This document shows positions 24,456 through 32,173 of a stretch of DNA of 64,000 bases, piece by piece. The notes below the pieces were generated by a model, which was not told where the DNA came from, did not search any database, and saw nothing but the letters and a program-made list of their open reading frames with translations. Source of the stretch: Chiayiivirga sp. (GTDB taxonomy: Bacteria; Pseudomonadota; Gammaproteobacteria; Xanthomonadales; Xanthomonadaceae); the NCBI GenBank assembly GCA_022647565.1, contig JALCLA010000001.1, positions 620,001 to 684,000 of the forward strand. The letters run 5' to 3'. The position numbers were made by a program, and so were the translations under genes. Each line of letters opens with the position of its first letter. Positions within the stretch are counted from its first letter, which is position 1.

Positions 24456-25825
24456 GTTCGATCCGCGTCTTTCTGACGCTGACCTTGTTGTCGGTGGCGA
24501 CGTTGCTGAACTTCGCCGCGGCGCTGCGTGGTTACCACCGCGGCATGGTGGAAGCCGAGTCGCTGTTCAACCAGCGCATGCAGCAACACCTTGACCTGCT
24601 GAACTACAGCTTGCCCGACCTGCTCGCGCGAGGCGACATCGAGCATGGCCAGCTGCGATTCCCGGCGCGTTCGCTGGCGTCGGAGAACCATCTGGAGTTC
24701 CAGTGGCTGCGACCGGACGGGGGCTTGATCGTGCGTTCGCAGGACATGCCGGAAACGCCAGCGGCGCCACTGGAAGCGGGATTCCGGTTCCTCAACTTCG
24801 GCGGTTACCGCTGGCACGCATTGGTGGCGCCCAGCGCCGATGGCCAGAGCTGGTTCGTACTGGCCGAGCGCGACGACCAACGCTGGCGCATGGCGGAGTC
24901 GATCATCTTGCCGGCGGTGGTTCCCATGTTGCTCGCGGTGCCATTGCTCGGCGCCACCATCTGGTGGCTGCTCGGCATCGGTCTGAAGCCGATCGGCAAG
25001 CTGGCGCGCGATCTCGAACAGCGCGAAGCCAGCGACTTGCGGGCGCTGCCCGCCGACGATCTGCCGTCCGAGCTGCACCAGCTCGCCGCCTCTGCGAACT
25101 CCCTGCTGCGCCGTCTCGAGGCGTCCTTCGCGCGCGAACGGCGCTTTTCCGCCGACGCAGCGCACGAACTGCGCACGCCGCTGGCGGCGCTGCGCATCCA
25201 GTGCGACAACCTCGCCTTCGCCGGCGCGGGATCGGGCGAAGGCATCGCCAAGCTGCAGGCCGGCATAGATCGGCTCGGGCACCTGATTGAGCAGATACTC
25301 ATCCTGAACCGGGTCGCGCCCGATCAATACATGGGACGCTTCGAACCGATCGCGCTGTGTGCGGCCGTGCGTCGCATCGTTGCCGAGCACAGCGAGGCGA
25401 TCGAGGCCAAGGCGCTCGATATCGAATTGCTTGGGGACGAGGTGTGCGTGAACGGAGACGGATTCGCGTTGGATTCCATGCTGCGCAACCTGATCGGAAA
25501 CGCGATCAAGTACACGCCATCGGGCGGTAGCGTCCGGGTACGGGTCGCGGACACGCACGCGGGCGCGATCCTGGACGTGATCGACAGTGGCCCGGGCATT
25601 GCCGCGGAGCTGCGCGAGCGCGTGTTCGACCGCTTCTATCGCGTCTCCGGCGACCGCAACGACAGTGGCGTGCCGGGCAGCGGACTGGGCCTGTCCATCG
25701 TCAAGCAAGTCGCCGATCTGCACGCGGCACGCATTGAACTGCACGACTCGGAGTTCGGTCGCGGACTGCAGGTGCGGGTCCTGTTTCCTCCTCGAAAAGC
25801 GCAGGCCGAGCATGCGAACTCCTAG
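24452..25825 (+). CDS. Sensor histidine kinase
   Basis: 457 residues from GTG 24452, overlapping the regulator stop (GTGA). Membrane segments at about 5-25 and 152-175 flank a periplasmic sensor of about 125 residues. A HAMP-like linker follows, then the H-box F-S-A-D-A-A-H-E-L-R-T-P-L-A with His238. The ATPase domain has N-L-I-G-N-A-I-K-Y (N box), D-S-G-P-G-I (G1) and G-S-G-L-G-L-S-I-V (G2). The periplasmic domain lacks the E-x-x-E iron motif of PmrB as far as I can see; the signal is unknown. It may sense the pathway product or metal. Confidence 0.88.
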   Translation: MSSIRVFLTLTLLSVATLLNFAAALRGYHRGMVEAESLFNQRMQQHLDLLNYSLPDLLARGDIEHGQLRFPARSLASENHLEFQWLRPDGGLIVRSQDMPETPAAPLEAGFRFLNFGGYRWHALVAPSADGQSWFVLAERDDQRWRMAESIILPAVVPMLLAVPLLGATIWWLLGIGLKPIGKLARDLEQREASDLRALPADDLPSELHQLAASANSLLRRLEASFARERRFSADAAHELRTPLAALRIQCDNLAFAGAGSGEGIAKLQAGIDRLGHLIEQILILNRVAPDQYMGRFEPIALCAAVRRIVAEHSEAIEAKALDIELLGDEVCVNGDGFALDSMLRNLIGNAIKYTPSGGSVRVRVADTHAGAILDVIDSGPGIAAELRERVFDRFYRVSGDRNDSGVPGSGLGLSIVKQVADLHAARIELHDSEFGRGLQVRVLFPPRKAQAEHANS

Positions 25826-26141
25826 GCTGTGCGCAGCGGCATTGCTGGTCGGCGCGAGCGCGGCGCGAGGCGAACCTCCGAGCTTCACCCTGGAGATCCG
25901 CGAGCACCTGTTCTATCCGGCCGAGCTCGTGATCCCGGCGGATACCAAGGTGCGCCTGATCGTGATCAACCGCGATCCGACCCCGGAAGAGTTCGAGAGT
26001 TACGAACTCAACCGCGAGAAAGTCATCATGGGCGGCGCGCAGGTGGTGATCTTCCTTGGCCCGCTGCCGCCGGGAACCTATCCCTTCTTCGGCGAGTTCA
26101 ATCCCAAGACGGCGCAAGGCAGCGTGCGGGTGGAGCCCTGA
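25812..26141 (+). CDS. Cupredoxin-fold periplasmic protein lacking copper ligands
   Basis: 109 residues; ATG 25812 overlaps the kinase gene by 14 bp. A signal peptide ends near A-A-R-G. The fold is cupredoxin-like: F-T-L-E-I-R-E-H-L-F-Y-P-A-E-L-V-I-P-A, V-R-L-I-V-I-N-R-D, and P-P-G-T-Y-P-F-F-G-E-F-N. In blue copper proteins the last segment carries Cys and His ligands (C-x-x-x-H); here it is F-G-E-F-N-P-K-T-A and there is no Cys in the mature protein. An Asp/Glu-rich patch (E-E-F-E-S-Y-E) replaces it. Next to FTR1, it probably delivers or oxidises iron rather than carrying electrons on copper. Confidence 0.72.
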   Translation: MRTPRLCAAALLVGASAARGEPPSFTLEIREHLFYPAELVIPADTKVRLIVINRDPTPEEFESYELNREKVIMGGAQVVIFLGPLPPGTYPFFGEFNPKTAQGSVRVEP

Positions 26142-26142
26142 G

Positions 26143-26940
26143 ATGCTCGATGCGGTGATCCTGGTGTTGCGCGAAGTGCTGGAGGCGGCGTTGCTCGTCA
26201 GCTTGCTGCTGGCCTTGGGCAGCCAGCTGCAGTTGCGCTGGCGCTGGTGGCGCGTTGCGATTCCGCTCGGCCTGGCGACCTCGTGGGTGCTCAGCCACTC
26301 CGCCTACGCGGTGGCTGAAGCCTTCGATGGCACCGGCCAGGAACTGCTGAACGCCGGTCTCTACGGCACGGCGATCCTGTGTTTCATCGCGCTCACCACC
26401 TTGCTGGTGCCGACCTTGCGCTCCAGCGGCGCGCCGCATCGGCTCAACGCGCGGTTGCTGCATGCGTGCTTCGTTCTGATTGTTGCCTGTTCGATGGCGC
26501 GCGAAGGTTCGGAGATATGGATCTATTTCTCCAGTTTCCAGAACGCCCCGGCCGCCCTGTCCTCGGCCCTGATGGGCGGCCTGATCGGAGCCGGCATCGG
26601 GCTGAGCCTGTGTGCCCTGGTCTATTACGCCTTCGCCTTCCTGCCACGCCGCATCTTCCTCGGCGTCTTCTTCGTGCTCGCGGCGCTGGTCGTGGGCGGG
26701 CTGGCGATGCAGTTGGCCAAGCAGGGACTGCAGACCGGTGTGCTGGATTCCGGCCGGCCGGTGTGGGACAGCAGCATGTTGGTCAGCGAGCGCTCCTGGT
26801 TCGGCCAACTCCTGCACGCTCTGTTCGGTTACGACGCCAATCCCGACATGACCCAGATGATCTTCTATTCCGGTGCGCTGGCCGCGATGGCGATCGCGGC
26901 CGGTTTCCGCTTCGTGTCGCGAGGGACGCGTCATGCCTGA
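26143..26940 (+). CDS. FTR1/EfeU-family iron permease
   Basis: 265 residues, about seven membrane segments. Both iron-binding R-E-x-x-E motifs of the FTR1 family are present: R10-E-V-L-E14 in the first helix and R120-E-G-S-E124 in the fourth. It starts 1 bp after the cupredoxin gene's stop, suggesting a permease with a periplasmic partner as in EfeU-EfeO. There is no EfeO peptidase-type domain and no EfeB peroxidase. The island also has a VIT-type exporter. Confidence 0.85.
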   Translation: MLDAVILVLREVLEAALLVSLLLALGSQLQLRWRWWRVAIPLGLATSWVLSHSAYAVAEAFDGTGQELLNAGLYGTAILCFIALTTLLVPTLRSSGAPHRLNARLLHACFVLIVACSMAREGSEIWIYFSSFQNAPAALSSALMGGLIGAGIGLSLCALVYYAFAFLPRRIFLGVFFVLAALVVGGLAMQLAKQGLQTGVLDSGRPVWDSSMLVSERSWFGQLLHALFGYDANPDMTQMIFYSGALAAMAIAAGFRFVSRGTRHA

Positions 26941-27631
26941 CCTGCGTATCGGCAGCGCGCTCCTGGCGTGCGCGCTGCTGCCATTCCCGGCGTCCGCCGC
27001 CACCAACGGGGTGTATCACCCCTACGTCAACCAGGCCGAACGCGAAATCGAGTACGGCATCGTGTGGCGCGATGTCGGCGGACGCGACATCAGCCTGCAA
27101 CGCGCGAGTGTCGGTTATGCCTGGAGCGACGACCTGGCCACCGAGCTCTATCTGCTGTCGGAGGGCCCGGCACACGACGCCGCGCGCGCCCGCGCCTACG
27201 AATTGGAAGTGCGCTGGCAACTCACCGAGCAGGGCGAGTACGCCTCCGACTGGGGATTGATCTTCGAGGCCGAAGTCGGCGCTGACGCCGATCGGCACGA
27301 GATCGCCACCGGCGTGCTGTGGGAGAAGCAGTTCGGCCGACGCTGGGTCGCGGCAGCCAATGCACTGCTCGAATACGAGTTCGGGCATGGGGTCGAGAAC
27401 GAGTTCGAAACCGCGTTCCGGGGTCAGCTGCGCTACCTGCAAGGCCCGGCTTTCGAACCGGCGATCGAGCTCTATCTCGACGACCAGGACTACGCCATGG
27501 GTCCCGCCGTGCTCGGCATGGCGCGCTTCGCGGCCGGACGCAAGTTCCGCTGGGAGGCCGGCCTGCTGTTCGGCCTGGATCGCGAGACTCCCGATGCGAC
27601 GCTTCGGGCTGGCATCGAAGTCGAGTTCTGA
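26933..27631 (+). CDS. Putative outer-membrane beta-barrel protein
   Basis: 232 residues from ATG 26933, overlapping the permease gene by 8 bp. A signal peptide ends at F-P-A-S-A-A. The rest shows alternating amphipathic strands rich in E-x-x-V-x-W/Y-x (Y-E-L-E-V-R-W-Q-L; A-N-A-L-L-E-Y-E-F-G; F-A-A-G-R-K-F-R-W-E-A-G-L-L-F-G). It ends in Phe (G-I-E-V-E-F), the usual barrel-assembly signal. Last gene of the operon. It could export the product or admit the metal. No family recognised. Confidence 0.6.
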   Translation: MPDLRIGSALLACALLPFPASAATNGVYHPYVNQAEREIEYGIVWRDVGGRDISLQRASVGYAWSDDLATELYLLSEGPAHDAARARAYELEVRWQLTEQGEYASDWGLIFEAEVGADADRHEIATGVLWEKQFGRRWVAAANALLEYEFGHGVENEFETAFRGQLRYLQGPAFEPAIELYLDDQDYAMGPAVLGMARFAAGRKFRWEAGLLFGLDRETPDATLRAGIEVEF

Positions 27632-27950
27632 TCGAAGTGCAACCCGCGCTTCGGTTTCAATTCGGTCAATTCGTTGCCATTTCCGATGATCCGTTGAGTT
27701 GAGACGCCGAACGCTCTCGTTCGACCGAGGCTGTGTGAAAACTCTCGATGCCCTTGAGCATCGCCTTCTGCGCGAAGTTCAAGCTGGATCATCGGCATGC
27801 TGTGTTCGGGTATCGGCGCACGAGCGCAGTACTGAGTACTTCCGCAAATGTAGAAATCTCGGGGGATATCTTCCATGCCAAGATTGCGCGACGACCACAC
27901 CGGTCTTCGCCTCGGCCGATGGGGGAAGACGCCGTGTCGATGCGATTCGA
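27632..27950. other. 319-bp intergenic stretch between the operon and the IPTL-CTERM gene
   Basis: No convincing gene. It is less GC-rich than its neighbours. It contains GGCTGTGTGAAAAC near 27731-27744, a sequence like the terminal repeats of some insertion sequences, and an AGTACTGAGTACT palindrome near 27829-27841. It is convergent intergenic space, but I see no strong terminator hairpin. Confidence 0.4.
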
Positions 27951-30900
27951 TCAGGCGTCGCGGCGCCGCAGTAGCAACGCCACGCCGCCCATCAGCGCGA
28001 TCAGCAGCCATAGGCTCGATCGATCCAGCGCCGGGATGACCTGCGGCGGCACGGACGGCAAGGCGATCCCCAGTGCCACCAGCGCGCTGGTCGCGGCCGC
28101 ATTGCCGCCGTCGCCGGAATACTGCGCTGTGACCGAATGTTGGCCAGCCGTGAAGCCGCTGGCCGTGCACGTGGCCACATTGTTCGCCACGGCGACGGGC
28201 TGGCTGCACAGCAATGTGTTGCCGTCGAAGAAACTCACCGTGCCGGTGGGATTGTTGCCGCTCACAGTGGCCTGGAACGCGAAGTTCGTGGTGGGCGTGC
28301 CATGGGTTGGCGAAACGGTCAGTGCGACCGTCGTCGTGGCGGCATTCACCGTGAGGCTACCCGCGCCGCTTGTGCCCACGTCGCTGCTGGTCTCGAAAGT
28401 TGCATCGCCTGTGTAGGTCGCAGCCAGCGTCTTGGTCCCCGCGCTGGTCGGCGTGAGGTCGCAGCTCACGGTGCTGCTACTGGCGTTGGCCGGCAGGGTT
28501 GCTACGCAATTCGTGCTGCCGTCGTTCACCGTCACGGTGCCGGTCGGGAAGAAGCTGCCCTTGCCCGATGTCGATTTGCCCACGAACGGCGCACTGATCG
28601 TGACGCTGATCGTGGACGGCTGGCCGAGCGTGATGGCGGCCGGGACCGCGCTCACGAGGGTGGTTGTGGTGGCGACGCGGTTCACCTGCTGGGTCACGGC
28701 ATTGGAGTTGGAGGGCGTGTTGTTCGCGTCGCCCAAATAGCTCGCGGCGATGCTGTGCATGCCCACGCTCAGCGCGCCGGTGACGCAGGTGGCGCTGCCG
28801 TCGACTAGTGCGATCGGACTGCCACAGAGACTCGTCGCGCCCTCTCGGAAATCCACCGTGCCGGTCGGATTGCTGCCCGTCACCGTCGCAGTGAAGGTCA
28901 CCGGCTCAGCAAACGTTGAAGGATTGGGCGAACTGCTGAGAGCCACGCTGGACGAGGCCACGCCGATGGCGATCGTCTGCGTAACCTGCGGCGCGGCGGC
29001 GAAGTTGCCATCGCCGGCCTGATTGGCCGCCACGATGCAGGTGCCGGCAGCAAGCATCGTCACCGTGGTGTCGCTGACCGAACACACGCCGTCAGTCGTG
29101 GACGAGTACACGATGGGTCTGCCGGAGCTGGGCGTCGCGCTGGTCGCTTCCGGGAAGATCGGGAACGTGCCGTTCGCAACGAAGCTCCGGCTTGCTGGCG
29201 TCTGCGGCAGGAAGGTCAGGGTCTGGCTGGCCACGCCGATGGCGATCGTCTGCGTAACCTGCGGCGCGGCGGCGAAGTTGCCATCGCCGGCCTGATTGGC
29301 CGCCACGATGCAGGTGCCGGCAGCAAGCATCGTCACCGTGGTGTCGCTGACCGAACACACGCCGTCAGTCGTGGACGAGTACACGATGGGTCTGCCGGAA
29401 TTGGGCGTCGCGCTGGTCGCTTCCGGGAAGATCGGGAACGTGCCGTTCGCCACGAAGCTCCGGCTTGCTGGCGTCTGCGGCAGGAAGGTCAGGGTCTGGC
29501 TGGCCACGCCGATGGCGATCGTCTGCGTAACCTGCGGCGCGGCGGCGAAGTTGCCATCGCCGGCCTGATTGGCGGCCACGATGCAGGTGCCGGCGGTGAG
29601 CATCGTGACCGTGGTGCCAATGACCGAGCACACGCTGCCGGTGGTGGACGAGTACGCGATGGGATTGCCGGAGTTGGGCGTGGCGCTGGTCGCTTCCGGG
29701 AAGATCGGGAACGTATCGTTGAGGACGAAGGTCTGGCTCGCCTGTGCGCCGAACGTGATCGCCTGACTTGCCTGGCCGACGCTGATCGCCCGCGTTGCGG
29801 CAACGCTGCTCTTGAACCCGTCGTTGACGACGAAAGAGACGGTGCGCAGGCCTGGTGTCGTAGGTGCCGCGAACGTGACGGAGCTGAAGGCGCTTGCCCA
29901 CTCCGCATTGCTCGCCGTGGCCCCCGTCGAGGTCAAACTAAGCACGCCAAAGGCACCGTCATAGCTGGCGCCGATGTTGCCCATCGTCGAGCCGTCGTTC
30001 GCGAACGCCAGCAAGTCCACGCCGCTTTGGAAATTGCCCGTGATGGCCACGGTGCCCGAGGCCTGCGTGGGGTGGTCGAGATCGCTCACGGTGACACCGT
30101 TGTCGACGACCTGAGCGCCGGTGCCGACAACGTAGTTCGTCGTACCGGGCGAAGTCGTCAGCATCGGCGTCTGGTCGGTGTCGGCCACGGTCACCGTGCG
30201 CGTAGCGGTATTGCTGGGACGGTTGCCGGCGTCGACGACGCTGAAGCTGACCGTTCGCATCGAGGTATTCGGCGTGATCGCGGTGCTGGTGTAGCTCACG
30301 CTCCGCAGCGCCGCCTGCCATTCGGCGAGGGTGGCGGTGGCGCCGGAGGAGGTCAGCGTAAGCACACCGCTGAGGTTGTCGTAGCTGGCGATGATGTTGC
30401 CCATCGTTGCGCCGTCGTTCGCGAAGGCGAGTACGTCCTCGCTGCTCTGGAAATCACCGGTGATGGCGATCGTCGCCGACTGCAGCGTCGCGCTGTCGGC
30501 GACCACGGTCACTGCCGGATCGACAACCACAGGCGTCGACGCCACGTTGTCGCCGGCCACGAACGCGGCCGAACCGGCATCCGTGGTGATGACGGGAGGA
30601 CCGATGTAAGTGATGACGATGGATCCGTCCTGCCCACCGCAGTTGATACAGGCGAAGGTATAGGTCGCGCCGGCAGGGGCGGTACTTCCGCCAGCGCCGC
30701 CGCCGCCGCCGCCTAGGAAGTTGCTGGATGAGGCACTGCCATTGCCGCCGCCCCCGCCCCCGCCGTAGCCGCCGCCACCGCCGCCACCGCCGCCGCCGTA
30801 ACCGACATAGCCGCCGAAACCGCCACCGCCCGGGCCGGTGCCGAGCCCTTCGCCACCGGAACCGCCAAACGTGCCGGTTCCGCCGCTGCCGCCTTGGCCG

Positions 30901-31634
30901 CCGCTGAAGACGGGGTGGTCAACACCGCCACCGACGCCACCGTTGCCGCCGCCGCCGCCGTAGCCAGGGATGCCGCTGCTGCCCACGCCATTGATCCCGG
31001 CACCGCCGGCGGGACCGACCCCTCCGGCAGGCGAGCCGGCACCGCCAAGCCCGCCGAGACCATCGGCACCGCCGGCACCGCCCTGGGCGCCTGCGCCGTT
31101 CCCACCAGCGGTGCCGGGTAACAACGGGCCGAGAAACGTGCCACTGCAAATGCCGCCGTTACCCCCCGCGCTGCCCGGCCCGAAGGTGCCGCGGCCGCCA
31201 CCCCCGCCGCCGCCACCCGCGATGATCCGATTGGGCGACCCGGGGTTGATATTGGTCGAACCGCCGCCGCCGCCGCCGCCGAATCCGAGTTGGCCGGTCT
31301 GGCCGTCAAAACCGGCGCCTCCTACGAACAACGACATGATTTCGCCCGGACTCACCGCGTATCCGTTGACGATGACCTCGCAACCGGCGCCACCCCAGGA
31401 AGAAGCCGTACCGGCACCCCCGGCACCCTCGCCTCCGCCACCGCCCTTGGCCACGATGTTCAACGACGTCACCCCGGCCGGAACCGTCCAGAAGGTATGG
31501 CCCGGTGTCGTGAAGCTCACGGTGGCAGCTTGGGCAAGGCCGACCACGCTCAGGCTGACCACTACGCCAAAGATGGTCAGACGACGCAGCCCCCGCAGAT
31601 CTGCCAACAACATCAGTACCGATGGGACGGTCAT
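27951..31634 (-). CDS. Large surface protein: Gly-rich N-terminus, repeat domains, IPTL-CTERM anchor
   Basis: 1227 residues. A signal peptide ends at A-Q-A (36). A Gly-rich region (about 63-330) with long G-G-G-G runs follows. Then come two cadherin-like repeats (I-T-G-x-F-Q-S ... L-A-F-A-N-D-G), four Cys-pair repeats (V-C-S-V ... A-G-T-C-I-V-A-A-N-Q-A-G-D-G-N-F), and three Big_3_5-type Ig repeats (N-P-T-G-T-V-x-F ... G-x-H-S-V/I-x-A-x-Y). The C-terminus V-I-P-A-L-D-R-S-S-L-W-L-L-I-A-L-M-G-G followed by L-L-R-R-R is an IPTL-CTERM sorting signal, processed by exosortase-like enzymes in Gram-negatives. Likely a surface or biofilm adhesin; last cargo gene of the island. Confidence 0.8.
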   Translation of the reverse strand: MTVPSVLMLLADLRGLRRLTIFGVVVSLSVVGLAQAATVSFTTPGHTFWTVPAGVTSLNIVAKGGGGGEGAGGAGTASSWGGAGCEVIVNGYAVSPGEIMSLFVGGAGFDGQTGQLGFGGGGGGGSTNINPGSPNRIIAGGGGGGGGRGTFGPGSAGGNGGICSGTFLGPLLPGTAGGNGAGAQGGAGGADGLGGLGGAGSPAGGVGPAGGAGINGVGSSGIPGYGGGGGNGGVGGGVDHPVFSGGQGGSGGTGTFGGSGGEGLGTGPGGGGFGGYVGYGGGGGGGGGGYGGGGGGGNGSASSSNFLGGGGGGAGGSTAPAGATYTFACINCGGQDGSIVITYIGPPVITTDAGSAAFVAGDNVASTPVVVDPAVTVVADSATLQSATIAITGDFQSSEDVLAFANDGATMGNIIASYDNLSGVLTLTSSGATATLAEWQAALRSVSYTSTAITPNTSMRTVSFSVVDAGNRPSNTATRTVTVADTDQTPMLTTSPGTTNYVVGTGAQVVDNGVTVSDLDHPTQASGTVAITGNFQSGVDLLAFANDGSTMGNIGASYDGAFGVLSLTSTGATASNAEWASAFSSVTFAAPTTPGLRTVSFVVNDGFKSSVAATRAISVGQASQAITFGAQASQTFVLNDTFPIFPEATSATPNSGNPIAYSSTTGSVCSVIGTTVTMLTAGTCIVAANQAGDGNFAAAPQVTQTIAIGVASQTLTFLPQTPASRSFVANGTFPIFPEATSATPNSGRPIVYSSTTDGVCSVSDTTVTMLAAGTCIVAANQAGDGNFAAAPQVTQTIAIGVASQTLTFLPQTPASRSFVANGTFPIFPEATSATPSSGRPIVYSSTTDGVCSVSDTTVTMLAAGTCIVAANQAGDGNFAAAPQVTQTIAIGVASSSVALSSSPNPSTFAEPVTFTATVTGSNPTGTVDFREGATSLCGSPIALVDGSATCVTGALSVGMHSIAASYLGDANNTPSNSNAVTQQVNRVATTTTLVSAVPAAITLGQPSTISVTISAPFVGKSTSGKGSFFPTGTVTVNDGSTNCVATLPANASSSTVSCDLTPTSAGTKTLAATYTGDATFETSSDVGTSGAGSLTVNAATTTVALTVSPTHGTPTTNFAFQATVSGNNPTGTVSFFDGNTLLCSQPVAVANNVATCTASGFTAGQHSVTAQYSGDGGNAAATSALVALGIALPSVPPQVIPALDRSSLWLLIALMGGVALLLRRRDA
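28971..29516. repeat. 273-bp in-frame tandem repeat within the IPTL-CTERM gene
   Basis: 28971-29243 and 29244-29516 are near-identical 273-bp units (three differences noticed), in frame with the 91-residue protein repeat. A third, diverged unit follows at about 29517-29780. The near-identity indicates recent duplication or gene conversion. Confidence 0.9.
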
Positions 31635-32173
31635 GGGCTCTCTCTATGCAATTCGGATCGCCGCGAAGATTCCGACGACGGGCTTGTTGACATGCAGCCA
31701 GTCCGGCCGAGTGAAGGAATGGGCGAGAGAGCCGGCGTCGGCAAACGATGTGCGCTAACGCCCTGCCCGGCGTCGGCCCGCTGAAGAAAGCGCAGCCGAG
31801 AAAATGATGAGGCCATCGGCGATCCCCCTGCGATCAACCGTTGTCCGAAGTGGAGCCAGGCAGCAGGTGCGAGTCTGCGCACTTGCTTGATGCCTTCAAT
31901 AGCCATGTTCCGTCGCGCGCGGCGGGATGTCCAGATCCGGCTTTCTGCGGTATTGCGAGGCCAATCGTCAACTCGACACATGGGACTGCAAGTCGTTGTA
32001 GGCGACCTTTTCGTTCCGCCTGAACCGATTCCACGAGGTGTATCCTGTCGAGCCGTTCGCGCGGCGACGGCTGATGGTCGTGACCCAGTGCCACATCCAG
32101 GTCGATGTAGCGCCTGGCGTAGCGACGCTGCGTCCAACCTTCGGCATGGCCCATCAAACCCGTTGCCTACACT
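31635..32173. other. Gene-poor right margin of the island
   Basis: 539 bp between the IPTL-CTERM start and dusA, with no intact gene on either strand. It is less GC-rich than the surroundings and holds the possible integrase remnant described separately. The IPTL-CTERM promoter should lie at its left edge; an AGAGAG ribosome site precedes the ATG at 31634. Confidence 0.5.
31834..32157 (-). pseudogene. Possible C-terminal remnant of a tyrosine recombinase
   Basis: The frame reads L-M-G-H-A-E-G-W-T-Q-R-R-Y-A-R-R-Y-I-D. G-H followed by the Tyr at the eleventh position matches the G-H-x8-Y spacing of box III and the nucleophile Tyr in phage-type integrases (for example L-G-H-S-S-I-S-T-T-E-R-Y). 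A stop closes the frame just upstream, so no active site Arg or box II is present. It lies 92 bp from the right attachment-like repeat. The match is short and could be chance. Confidence 0.3.

Noticed and set aside
25812..26940. Complete EfeUOB iron-uptake system
   Set aside because: EfeB peroxidase and the M75 peptidase-like EfeO domain are absent; only the cupredoxin-fold part and the FTR1 permease are present.
27700..27760. Insertion sequence end (GGCTGTGTGAAAAC)
   Set aside because: No transposase, no matching inverted repeat and no target duplication seen; a chance match is possible.
28971..29780. Regular repeats as a possible CRISPR array
   Set aside because: The unit is 273 bp, in frame within one protein and without spacers; it is a protein repeat.
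30650..31310. GC-rich simple-sequence region as a possible regulatory or structural DNA element
   Set aside because: It encodes the Gly-rich domain (glycine codons) of the IPTL-CTERM protein in frame.
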